Below are positions 22,438 to 34,392 of a DNA stretch of 64,000 nucleotides, in pieces (position 1 is the first letter of the stretch; every line of letters starts with the position of its first letter). A program made the position numbers and the translations under genes. The stretch comes from Hanleya hanleyi (taxonomy: Eukaryota > Mollusca > Polyplacophora > Lepidopleurida > Hanleyidae): positions 1 through 64,000 of the forward strand of contig JAVTVY010025427.1 of assembly GCA_036873755.1 (NCBI GenBank), written 5' to 3'. A model generated the notes under the pieces. That model was not told the DNA's origin and did not search any database. It worked only from the letters and a program-made list of their open reading frames with translations.

Positions 22438-23163
22438 ATGAGTGACAGATGTGTTTATAACTTGTCAAAATACATATGCGGTACTGGTATCTATTACCCA
22501 CATACCTATTCCTGGACATATTTCTGAAGACTGCAGAGTAGGCCTACCCTCCATATTCCCCATGTCATACTGTATTTTACCTGGATGGAATAAAAATGTA
22601 ATATGAAATTGGTCATTTCCTTTGAAAGTGTTTCATACAAATTTTTTAGTGATATATAATTTTCTTTTTCACATTAACCTTTCTTCCTTGAATAAAACCT
22701 GCAATTATTTGAATATTCATTGAGTATTATCTTGATTCTCTCTCTAATATGAAGATCATTTTTGGTGAATAAATTTTGCTTCGGTGTTATTTTAGCCTCA
22801 AAAATCGTACCGTATAGCCTCGGGGCAACCCAGCCTCACAGCTGGCTGTTCCCGTCCATGCCTGGGGTACGGCTTCAATATGATTAACATTAATTTAGGA
22901 ATTACAGATAAATTGCCATAAATAATGAAAAACAAAAATAAAATAAAAATAAAATCCTGGTGCGTGTGACGATTTTCTGACATTATCGGACGATGCATAG
23001 TTCACAAAACATCGAAGTTTCAGAAATATTTGATGTACAGAGATCAATTGAATTACGGAAAACCAGTGTACATACAGCCATTGAATCTTTACCCTACGGG
23101 TGTCAGAACAGTTATCGGACAGGTCAGTTATCGGACATGCATCTCGAGCGCACGTGTTGTGCT

Positions 23164-23626
23164 TGCTAAGATTCATAGCGTCTCCCTTCCCTCACCACTA
23201 TGCCGACGACAAATACATTTCCCTGGTGGTAATTCGAACATCTCCATGGCGGACTTATTATTACATTTGCGCCCTATTGGACCTTCATTACTTGAGAAAA
23301 AGGGCCGCCATGAATAAAAATACCATAATCGGTGTTGTGATCATCATCCCCTGTATACACAGGGTCTATTATGACGGAAATGCCCATCTTCTTGACCCTC
23401 GATTTCAGGTGATTTTGAGGCTCCATAGGAATAATTTTAATGTCTGTAATTAATTTTTGACATTTCTGTATTTTTATTCATGGCGGCCCATTTTCTCAAG
23501 TTGAAGGTCCAATAGGGCGCAAAGGTAATAATAAGTGCGCCATGGAGATGTTCGAGTTACCACCAGGGAAATGTATTTGTCGTCGGCATAGCGGTGAGGG
23601 AAGGGAGACGCTATGAATTTTAGCTA
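23164..23626. mobile_element. Foldback element with 10 bp target duplication (left arm)
   Basis: Terminal inverted repeats of about 150 bp start TGCTAAGATTCATAGCGTC on the left and TAGCTAAAATTCATAGCGTC on the right. The flanks GTGTTGTGCT at 23154-23163 and 23627-23636 are identical. Long TIRs with a 9-10 bp duplication suit a Mutator-like foldback. The same element at the same site is in the other arm (30491-30977), so it predates the palindrome. Confidence 0.85.
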
Positions 23627-24947
23627 GTGTTGTGCTCGTGATGACAAGGCAATAATATGTCAGAACAAAGGGAAGATCATTTCTAATTGTTATGCAAAAT
23701 ATAGAATTATAGGTAGCCACGAAAGTCGAAAAATTGAAATCTAACATAAATTTTGTTTTGATCAAAATTCGAAATTTCTCATGTTGTGGCGGGGTGCGAA
23801 ATTCGATCTACCACCCTGTCTTCCGGATCTTGCTCTCAAGTAAATACGTATAGAAATTGAACAATGATCATATCATCTTAAACGACAGAACTCCAACTAA
23901 CGATTGTCATGCACAAAACTTGAAAATACATTGTACTTCAACGTCAAATTCTTGTTCACGATGGGTGTCCGATAACTGGTACTGTCCACGGTGGGAACTG
24001 AGCTGAAAAGTTGATTTAAAAATAGCTCTCGCACGTGCAGAAGGGAGTGACGTCATGGATTGAATTCATAACGGAAGATAGCCGACGAGCTCAGCAATCA
24101 TCGTGTCAGTTTTCATATCATTTCAAGAAGTACTTTTTATATATTCCAAATAAACCTTCAAAAACACACGATAATAGGTCGGACACCCGTAGCTGCACGA
24201 GTCGTTGGCAGCTGATGGAACAGCAGATGTATTGTTCTCCACTCTGAGTCTCATTAGAGAGTTGTTCAAGATATAACGTTTCACTTTTTCATTACCATAA
24301 AGATTTATTCAACCCTGCAAAATTGTGATTTCAAATTTCTGCGAAAAATAATTTAAGGGAATCAAACAAATTCGCATAAAGGTTGAGCAAAATGTGACGT
24401 ATAAGAATGATACCAGTATTTAAATTGTCGAAGAAAAAAAGCTGACAACTGGATTTGTTGATTTTGACAAAATCAAAGCAAAAATTGAGATCATTGAGTT
24501 ACCTGGTATTTTTGGCATTGCTTCTCAGAGAAAGACTGTGTGGCCCAACCTGGGGTTGCATAAAATTCAACTGGTGACTGTTGAATCTTACAATCTGCAA
24601 CTTTTGAGTCCGAGTGCAAGCTGCAAGTTTCTGCTATTTGTCAGCATGGTGTTGTTGTTGTTGCTGCTGTGACCTGTTCACTGAGTTGATTCAGTCAGTG
24701 TGCAGACTGTAGTCATCCGGAATGTATAAAAAGTTCAACACGAAGTCCCACTCGTCTTAAATGATCTGAAAGACCTCCTCTACTCCAATTTCTGAGATAA
24801 TGGAAGAAATTAACACTTCTTTTTCACTGCTGTGCAACGAAATGTTGCCAGAACTTTCTTTGCTGCACATGTCGTCTGCTTTACACCCAACGCCCCCTAG
24901 TGGTTTGTCTAGAGAGGAGGGGACATAACCGCCTTTTGCCCCAAATC

Positions 24948-25029
24948 AAACTCCGAACAGCGCATACATCTGAACGACTATCGTCAGCCAGACGACAGTC
25001 GTTCAGCTGACATGCGCTGTTCGGAGTTT
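24948..25029. repeat. 82 bp hairpin conserved in both arms (left copy)
   Basis: AAACTCCGAACAGCGCAT and GAACGACTATCGTC pair with GACAGTCGTTC and ATGCGCTGTTCGGAGTTT across a loop of about 6 bases. The mirror copy is at 28242-28323. Confidence 0.85.
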
Positions 25030-26112
25030 GAAATAACAGCTGCAGCTAATAAGAACTAAATTGGTGAAATCATTGTGAATTAAACTTCCAGAAAGATATA
25101 AATGAACTGCAAAGAGAATGTAGAATTTTACTATAATGCACAAGGGATAGCAAGGTTCTGTAAAATGATAAATAAGCTTAACAACATTGTTCAAATTTAT
25201 ATTGAATAACAAAGGCGAGAAAATACTCCTCATGGCTAGATACTCATCAGGCATGATCATGTCTTTAGATCAAATGCCCCAGATTTCGTTCAAATGAACA
25301 AAGCTTTAAAGTTGGCTTGGATAAAAAGATTTTTCACATGAAAGTTTTTGGAAACTAATTCTTACACGGTCTTGGATTCCTGCTATAATGGAATTACAAT
25401 GTGAATACAGGGCCGGAAATAACTGGTAACCTGTTATTCAGGTAACTAGTTGCCAGAAGGTTACCCAATAACCAGACCACCTCAAATTTCACAGTAACCT
25501 GTATATAGGTTCCCATAACCACGCCTTATTTCCAGCCCAGTGAATAAATTGAATTTACCAATTCCAGCAATATCAGCAAATCTTTGATATTTTGTTTGAA
25601 AGATATTTCAGTTGAAGATCTACAATTATTTTTTACCAGATAGTATGTAAGGAATAATCAAAATGATTTATATGAAAAGAAATGTTTGTTCTTTAGATCA
25701 TGCATGGTAACTTACCGTGAATTCTATCTTCATGCTATCGTATGAGAGGATCATTAGAAAAAACAAGACTCGACAATTGTGTAATAAATATGCCTTTCAA
25801 TTTTTATTCTTTGAGAATGTTGAATTTCTCAACTTGATAATGTTTGAAAATTGCTGAAAAATAAATTGTGCTTAAAACACATATTGTGTGTGATTGCCAT
25901 GTTCCCAGAGATTATAGGAAGTGAATAGAAAAAATATACAACATGCTTATCTATGGCATATGACGAAAATGTGGTGTGAATTGTCTGCGAAAAAGGTAAC
26001 GTTTGTTTTCTTTTTTATTGAATAACCATCCACATGCAAGTATCTTGGTCGTATTTAAATAAAAATTGATACACCATAAATGAAATATATCTCCCCTATC
26101 ATTTAGTATTTT
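25030..26112. other. Arm interior without recognisable gene
   Basis: AT-rich sequence is shared with 27196-28241 of the other arm. The paired open frames at 25003-25260 and 28011-28268 differ by amino-acid changes at most visible substitutions, so I do not call a protein. Confidence 0.5.
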
Positions 26113-27195
26113 GTGGAAGAACAGCTGTGGTACCTGCTACTGATTGGTACCAAGTGGTCACCAATGAGTTACCAATGGGTACTTTTGTCGAATAAAGTGT
26201 GGTACCAACCCGTTACTGAATGGTACCAAGTGGTCACCAATGATTGGCTACCAATTGGTACCTTTCCAATAAAACATCTGTTCTACCAATCAGTTACACG
26301 AAGGTACCAAGTGGTCACCAATCAGTTGCCACTTTGTGGAACCAACCCGTGATACCAATCGGTAGCTGAACAGTAGCAAGCTGTCACCAAGCAGTAACCT
26401 CACATTTCCTGTACGGTATAACCTAGTGGTTACCAATCAGTAACTGACCAGTACCCTACAAGTCAGAACTGCACGGTACTGTACAGTTAGGATGATGGTG
26501 GCTACCAATCGGTTACCAATCAGTTACTGGTAGGTAACTGGCAAGAACCTGGCATATACAACCAGTACCGTTCAGTTCTGTACCAATTGGTACCGTTCAG
26601 TTTCCTGTTGGTACCTTCTAGGTAACTTGTTGGTACTGCACGGATATTTTAGGCTTGGTACCGTTAGGTCCTGACTGAACAGTACCGTGCAGTTACCAAT
26701 CAGTCACCACACGGTAGTATATGCCAGGTTCTTTCCAGTTACCTACCAGTAACTGATTGGTAACCGATTGGTAGCCACCATCATCCTAACTTCACAGTAC
26801 CGTGCAGTTCTGACTTGTAGGGTACTGGTCAGTTACTGATTGGTAACCACTAGGTTATACCGTACAGGAAATGTGAGGTTACTGCTTGGTGACAGCTTGG
26901 TACAGTTCAGCTACCGATTGGTATCACGGGTTGATTCCACAAAGTGGCAACTGATTGGTGACCACTTGGTACCTTCGTGTAACCGATTGGTAGAACATGT
27001 TTTATTGGAAAGGTACCAATCGGTAGCCAATCATTGGTGACCACTTGGTACCAATCAGTAACCGGTTGGTACCCATTGATAACTGATTGGTGACCACTTG
27101 GTACCAATCAGTAACTGGTTGGTACCACACACGTACCAATTGGTAACTGATTGGTGACCACTTGGTACCAATCAGTAACAGGTACCGCAGCTGTT
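26113..27195. repeat. Central GGTACC/GGTAACTG array
   Basis: Both sides begin with TGGAAGAACAGCTG..GTACCTG or its inverse and consist of words such as GATTGGTACCAAGTGGTCACC, CAGTTACTG and GGTAACCGATTGGTA. It is the inner counterpart of the outer arrays. Its two halves pair with each other. Confidence 0.85.
26560..26716. other. 157 bp spacer at the palindrome centre
   Basis: The arms stop pairing at GGCATATAC (ending 26559) and GTATATGCC (starting 26717). The spacer is itself made of GGTACC, CAGTACCG and GGTAACTTG words but is not a continuation of the perfect palindrome. Confidence 0.75.
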
Positions 27196-28241
27196 CTTCC
27201 ACAAAATACTAAATGATAGGGGAGATATATTTCATTTATGGTGTATCAATTTTTATTTAAATACGACCAAGATACTTGCATGTGGATGGTTATTCAATAA
27301 AAAAGAAAACAAACGTTACCTTTTTCGCAGACAATTCCACCACATTTTTGTCATATGCCATAGATAAGCATGTTGTATATTTTTTCTATTCACTTCCTAT
27401 AATCTCTGGGAACATGGCAATCACACAGAATATGTGTTTTAAGCACAATTTATTTTCAGCAATTTTTAAACATTATCAAGTTGAGAAATTCAACATTCTC
27501 AAGGAATAAAAATTGGAAGGCATATTTATTACACAATTGTCGAGTCTTGTTTTTTCTAATGATCCTCCCATACGATAGCATGAAGATAGAATCCACGGTA
27601 AGTTACCATGCATGATCTAAAGAACAAATATTTCTTTTCATATAAATCATTTTGAGTATTCCTTACATACTATCTGGTAAAAAATAATTGTAGATCTTCA
27701 ACTGAAATAACTTTCAAACAAAATATCAAAGATTTGCTGATATTGCTGGAATTGGTAAATTCAATTTATTCACTGAGCTGGAAATTTGAGGTGGTCTGGT
27801 TATTGGGTAACCTTCTGGCAACTAGTTACCTGAATAACAGGTTACCAGTTATTTCCGGCCCTGTATTCACATTGTAATTCCATTATAGCAGGAATCCAAG
27901 ACCGTGTAAGAATTAGTTTCCAAAAACTTTCATGTGAAAAATCTTTTTATCCAAGCCAACTTTAAAGCTTTGTTCATTTGAACGAAATCTGGGGCATTTG
28001 ATCTAAAGACATGATCATGCCTGATGAGTATCTAGCCATGAGGAGTATTTTCTCGCCTTTATTATTCAATATAAATTTGAACAATGTTGTTAAGCTTATT
28101 TATCATTTTACAGAGCCTTGCTATCCCTTGCGCATTATAGTAAAATTCTACATTCTCTTTGCAGTTTATTTATATCTTTCTGGAAGTTTAATTCCCAATG
28201 ATTTCACCAATTTAGTTCTTATTAGCTGCAGCTGTTATTTC

Positions 28242-28323
28242 AAACTCCGAACAGCGCATGTCAGCTGAACGACTGTCGTCTGGCTGACGATAGTCGTTCA
28301 GATGCATGCGCTGTTCGGAGTTT
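28242..28323. repeat. 82 bp hairpin conserved in both arms (right copy)
   Basis: Inverse of 24948-25029, with only a few changes. Confidence 0.85.
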
Positions 28324-29016
28324 GATTTGGGGCAAAAGGCGGTTATGTCCCCTTCTATCAAGACAAACCACTAGTGGGCGTTGGGTGTAAAGCAGACGAC
28401 ATGTGCAGCAAAGGAAGTTCTGGCAACATTTCGTTGCACAGCAGTGAAAAAGAAGTATTAATTTCTTCCATTATATCAGAAATTGGAGTAGAGGAGGTCT
28501 TTCAGATGATTTAGGACGAGTGAGACTTCGTGTTGAACTTTTTATACATTCCGGATGACTACACACTGACTGAATCAACTCAGTGAACAGGTCACAGCAG
28601 CAGCAACAACAACACCATGCTGACAAATAGCAGAAACTTGCAGCTTGCACTCGGACTCAAAGTTGCAGATTGTAAGATTCAACAGTCACCAGTTGAATTT
28701 TATGCAACCCCAGGTTGGGCCACACAGTCTTTCTCTGAGAAGCAATGCCAAAAATACCAGGTAACTCAATGATCTCAATTTTTGCTTTGATTTTGTCAAA
28801 ATAAACAAATCCAGTTGTCAGCTTTTTTTCTTCGACAATTTAAATACTGGTATGATTCTTATACGTAACATTTTGCTCAAATTTTATGCGAATTTGTTTG
28901 ATTCCCTTAAATTATTTTTCGCAGAAATTTGAAATCACAATTTTGCAGGGTTGAATAAATCTTTATGGTAATGAAAAAGTGAAACGTTATATCTTGAACA
29001 ACTCTCTAATGAGACT

Positions 29017-29863
29017 TAGTTCAACAAGCTGAACCCTACTGACATTTAATTTTGTGATATTGATTATGTAGGGTTCAGCCGTTGAATCGAAATTTCCTAT
29101 CGCAAAATTTTCGCCTCCCGACCTAGGTAACTGCGGGTGGATTTGCGCTCATAAAAATCGATAATACCTACCGCTTTGTGCTCGTTTGGATAGAGTACAT
29201 ATTTGCCTACTTCCCTGGCCATTTATTTTCTCTGTCCAGCTCCTTTCATTTCTATAAACGACAAAAGAAAAAAATATCATCGCGGACGATCTTCCAAACA
29301 CGAAATCCACCGCCATTTTCGAACACTATCACGCGACCCTGATTCTCTCACGTGAGGTTATTCTAAATTCAGGATTACAAGAGTCGGAAAAACTGAATCC
29401 GCTCAGTCGACCCAGGCGCTTTGGGAGATGAAAAATCTCATGAATTACCTTTCTCAGTATATGCCTTCCATTATGCTTGATATCGATAGTTACAATTTTA
29501 CATTTAAATGCAGATAATGTGACAGCCTTATGAATGAGCCGTTTGCGACCTTCCTGTCTACAATCCCGAATTTACAAATTAGTCTCGTGCCACCATAGTG
29601 ACATTTCATAATGGCGGCGGATTTCGTTTTTGGAAGATCGTCGGCGATGATATTTTTTTCTTTTACCGTTTATGGAAATGAAAGGAGCTGGACAGAGAAA
29701 ATAAATGGCCAGGGAAGTAGGCAAATGCGTATTCTATCCAAATGAGCACAAAGCGGTAGGTATTATCGATTTTTATGAGATAGGGAATTTTGATTCAACG
29801 GCTGAACCCTACATAATCAATATCACAAAATTAAATGTCAGTAGGGTTCAGCTTGTTGAACTA
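29017..29863. mobile_element. Private foldback transposon with 10 bp target duplication (right arm)
   Basis: Both ends are exactly TAGTTCAACAAGCTGAACCC (inverted). The inverted repeats run for about 280 bp, to the GGATTTCGTGTTTGGAAGATCG region. The target duplication TAATGAGACT lies at 29007-29016 and 29864-29873. The left arm carries the empty site (near 24250) with a single TAATGAGACT. Long TIRs and a 10 bp duplication fit a Mutator-like foldback without transposase. Confidence 0.92.
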
Positions 29864-30490
29864 TAATGAGACTCAGAGTGGAGAACAATACATCTGCTGT
29901 TCCATCAGCTGCCAACGACTCGTGCAGCTACGGGTGTCCGACCTATTATCGTGTGTTTTTTAAGGTTTATTTGGAATATATAAAAAGTACTTCTTAAAAT
30001 GATACGAAAACTGACACGATGATTGCTGAGCTCGTCGGCTATCTTCCGTTATGAATTCAGTCCATGACGTCACTCCCTTCTGCACGTGCGAGAGCTATTT
30101 TTAAATCGACTTTTCAGCTCAGTTCCCACCGTGGACAGTACCAGTTATCGGACACCCATCGTGAACAAAAATTTGACGTTGAAGTACAATGTATTTTCAA
30201 GTTTTGTGCATGACAATCGTTAGTTGGAGTTCTGTCGTTTATGATGATATGATCATTATTCAATTTCTATACGTATTTACTTGAGAGCAAGATCCGGAAG
30301 ACAGGGTGGTAGATCGAATTTCGCACTCCGCCACAACATGAGAAATTTCGAATTTTGATCAAAACAAAAATGTTAGATTTCAATTTTTCGACTTTCGTGG
30401 CTACCTATAATTCTATATTTTGCATAACAATTAGAAATGATCTTCCCTTTGTTCTGACATATTATTGCCTTGTCATCAGGAGCACAACAC

Positions 30491-30977
30491 TAGCTAAGAT
30501 TCATAGCGTCTCCCTTCCCTCACCGCTATGCCGACGACAAATACATTTCCCTGGTGGTAACTCAAACATCTCCATGGCGCACTTATTATTACCTTTGCGC
30601 CCTATTGGACCTTCAACTTGAGAAAATGGGCCGCCATGAATAAAAATACAGAAATGGCAGACTAAATGGCCACTCGTCGGTCAAAAATTAATTAAAGACG
30701 TTAAAATTATTCCTATGGAGCTTCAAAATCACCTGAAATCGAGGGTCAAGAAGATGGGCATTTCCGTCATAATAGACCCCGTGTATACAGGGGATGATGA
30801 TCACAACACCGATTATGGTATTTTTATTCATGGCGGCCCTTTTTCTCAAGTAATGAAGGTCCTATAAGGCGCAAATGTAATAATAAGTGCGCCATGGAGA
30901 TGTTCGAATTACCACCAGGGAAATGTATTTGTCGTCGGCATAGTGGTGAGGGAAGGGAGACGCTATGAATCTTAGCT
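30491..30977. mobile_element. Foldback element with 10 bp target duplication (right arm)
   Basis: Mirror of 23164-23626. The flanking AGCACAACAC copies are at 30481-30490 and 30978-30987, and the ends start TAGCTAAGATTCATAGCG. The right copy includes about 24 bases (near 30660-30685) absent from the left. Confidence 0.85.
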
Positions 30978-32248
30978 AGCACAACACGTGCGCTCGAGAT
31001 GCGTGTCCGATAACTGACCTGTCCGATAACTGTTCTGACACCCGTAGGGTAAAGATTCAATGGCTGTATGTACACCGGTACCGGGTTTTCCGTAATTCAA
31101 TTGATCTCTGTACATCAAATATTTCTGAAACTTCGATGTTTGTGAACTATGCATCGTCCGATAATATCAGAAAATCGTCACATGCACCAGGATTTTATTT
31201 TTATTTTATTTTTGTTTTTCATTATTTATGGCAATTTATCTGTAATTCCTAAATTAATGTTAATCATATTGAAGCCGTACCCCAGGACGGGAACAGCCAG
31301 CTGTGAGGCTGGGTTGCCCCGAGGCTATACGGTACGATTTTGGAGGCTAAAATAACACCGAAGCAAAATTTATTCACCAAAAATGATCTTCATATTAGAG
31401 AGAGAATCAAGATAATACTCAAATAATAAATAAATGAATATTCAAATAATTGCAGGTTTTATTCAAGGAAGAAAGGTTAATGTGAAAAAGAAAATTATAT
31501 ATCACTAAAAAATTGGTATGAAACCCTTTCAAAGGAAATGACCAATTTCATATTACATTTTTATTCCATCCAGGTAAAATACAGTATGACATGGGGAATA
31601 TGGAGGGTAGGCCTACTCTGCAGTCTTCAGAAAAATGTCCAGGAATAGGTATGTGGGTAATAGATACCGGTACCGCATATGTATTTTGACAAGTTATAAA
31701 CACATCTGTATCTGTCACTCATGTTCTATGTGCCTGTGTATCGTAAACGTCATCGTAAACGTCAAGAATAAGCTTATCTGGTCCATTATATCAGTAACTT
31801 TTTTTACACGGAAGAGATGCTTTAGGGTCACCTGGCAGATGTGACTGTTTTTCTTACTCTTAATTCATTGTCCACAGAGTTGTGGCCCTTTATCAATGAC
31901 ATCAATACACTTTTGTACATTGTCACTATCTCTGCCACAAACTCGCACATTCATTGGCTAAGTACTTGCTTTGAGACAATCATGTAGGATAAAATTGTGA
32001 CAAACGGGTTCGAAATAATCACAAACAGGTTCGAAATATTTTTGTGATCGGTTCAGTGTTGCCATTGTGCCACGTGCACTGATGAATTCGCACTTGTTGA
32101 CGTTACGCTGCATCAAGCTAGTTTGAAATAAACGCAAACCATTGAGCATAGTTTCTCTCAATTTTTGGAAGTGGTTGATGTAAATATGGTCTACCCTGTG
32201 ATATGGACAGTCACACTTTACTAGTAAAATTATTGAAGAATAATATCA

Positions 32249-32752
32249 GTTATGATGTTTGTTTGAGGGGGCATACAAACTATTTACATGGTCAGTGAGC
32301 CGTCACTGGCCATGTAAATAGTTTGTATGCCCCCTCAAACAAACATCATAACGATTTTATTATGCCGAAGAGCCTTTGTTTAAGCCGAAAAAGCCACAAC
32401 AACAACGATTAAATGCGATTTGTTTTCGTAAGACAATTTCAACTGATTCACATTTCCTGACCTAATACGAAACAGGTTCTATGAGTCGCGCATGCCCACA
32501 ACGTCTTTGGGTTGAATGCAAACGCTGAGGCGCAACATCACAAAGCCATTGGTACGACGTAGCTCTTCGTTTTCTTACGTGTCGGCTTTGTGACGTTGCC
32601 TTGAAGGACAGGCTACGTCAATTCCACGTTCCACTATGGTAACGTTAACACGTGATTATTCGTATGTGGTGTGTAGCTGACCTAATACGAACTATTTATG
32701 GGATGGCAATTGACCAATCGGCTATCAAACAAACTACTCTGAGGCGTAATAA
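32249..32752. mobile_element. Private ~0.5 kb insertion in the right arm, starting with a perfect hairpin
   Basis: The left arm lacks it (near 21555). The first 104 bases are a perfect hairpin, with 42-base arms GTTATGATGTTTGTTTGAGG...TTTACATG and a short GTCAGTGAGCCGTCACTG-like loop. Flanks share an AATATCA-type sequence (32242-32248 and 32753-32759). A GACCTAATACGAA repeat lies at about 32459 and 32680. Confidence 0.7.
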
Positions 32753-33754
32753 AATATCATGGGTGCCAAAACCCTTATCTTGGTTTGAGGGATCTTCTAT
32801 TGTTATTTACTCAAATGCTAGTTCTCTCAGTTGATTAGTCAACTGGACCAACTGACAATCAGGAAGGAACAATTACAGAATCTTTAATATTTGATAGTTT
32901 GTATTGTGCAAGTCCCCCATTTGGTCCAAATGTTTAGGGATATATTTTGGTGAGAGCATAATAAGGAAAATCAGGTTCCCATTTGCAAAAGGCGTATCCT
33001 ATTATTACAAATGGTACCACCATCTACCGTTTTCATTTTTCATCTACGACAGACCCACATTTTTGCGTTTAATTTATTGTTTGTAGAAGCTAATAATCCA
33101 AACTGTATACAATTATTACCCCAGAATGGATTGAAAGGATGATGAAACACCAAGCAAAATTCATTTATGTGAATTTGGAGAACGTCGTTCTGTCAACTCC
33201 ATTTTGAATGCTTCATGATGTTCACATGACATTAGCAATATTATACAAATGACGTTAGCAACATTTTTCGCAGTGCTCAAAATTATGTTTAGGCAATATT
33301 AGGCAAGATATCAAGTTGGTAATTTTTGTGTTATCTACCTTGACAGAGCTGATGTTAGACACCATTTTTTTCTCATCTCTCATTATTCCCATTTGCTCAA
33401 ATTTTTTTACTAGCTTGATGTGTCATTAGTGAACAGATAATGAAAAGTATATTATAAAGGTTTAACAGCTATTCATTTTTTTTTTCTTTGGTTATCCTGA
33501 TTTTGAAATGTTGCTAATGTCAATTTTTTCTATGACAGATTTGGTACCTTTTATAATAGAATATGCCAAACTTGAAAAATGGTACTAAAATATAATCTGA
33601 ACAATGTCTAATACCAACCAAGGAGATGCTGATCCATCCTTACAAATATCATGAATATATCTCTGGATGTTTTATTTACTAACCATGTTGTTCATGTGCT
33701 AATAAACTGCTCCTATTTTTTCTTGTGTTACCTTAAACTTCCATTTATCTTTCA

Positions 33755-33850
33755 GCTTGCAGTACCAGGCGATATGAGTAAATACAGAGCCAGAGCAAGA
33801 CATGTTGAAAATTCAGACCCTCTCCTGTTCATACCACAACACGACAAATG
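33755..33850 (+). pseudogene. Exon-like segment with splice acceptor (right arm copy)
   Basis: Mirror of 18965-19060: TTATCTTTCAG, then an open stretch ending PLLFIPQHDK and a stop. Substitutions between the copies (PAD/PGD, MTK/MSK, HEK/HDK) argue against strong purifying selection. Confidence 0.4.
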
Positions 33851-34392
33851 AGGATGAATCCTAGCTGCTGAGGGAAAATTCATCAGAAACCACTGATACA
33901 TGCATATACTTGTGAAAACTAGCACTATCAACATCTCTCCATGATGACAATTACTACTGTCAATCAGGTTACCAACAGGTTACCTCCTCCAGAAAACCAA
34001 CATGGCAGTTTAGTGCAACAACATAACCTGTTCAGAATACTACTTAAAAAATTTAAAGTGTGTGTATTTCAGTCCAGTATACTTTTTATCCACTATATAC
34101 TGATTGAACATGATCAGTTGATGATTGGACATTTAACACGATCGACAAATTAATGACCAAGGATCAAATACTAGTCTAGCAGTAGTGACTCAGCAGGGAA
34201 TGTGATAAAGTGGTATAAATAGAACATTGACCAATGACTTGCTTTAGTGTTTTTTAATATTTCCTAATTCTTTAAATGTTGAATCTTAGAGCTTGTAAAT
34301 TTATCAACCCAAATTTTGCACACAAGCAGATATGCCCAGTAAGGTAACGTGGGGTAACTTTGACAGTGGGACAACTTTGACACCTTTTTGTT

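Larger units (their letters stand above)
14432..26559 (+). repeat. Left arm of the giant inverted repeat
   Basis: This arm is 12.1 kb. From outside in: GGTACC-type subterminal array (14432-16965), SINE (17152-17367), GGGGTAAC motif cluster (17795-18485), exon-like segment (18965-19060), private insertion (19555-21042), private SINE insertion (22070-22437), shared foldback (23164-23626), shared hairpin (24948-25029), inner GGTACC array (26113-26559). Subtracting private insertions and extra tandem units leaves about 9.8 kb, the same as the right arm. Confidence 0.85.

Noticed and set aside
25003..25260. 85-codon open frame conserved in both arms (with 28011-28268)
   Set aside because: Nearly every visible substitution between copies changes the amino acid, with no domain or splice signal; conservation reflects the duplication.
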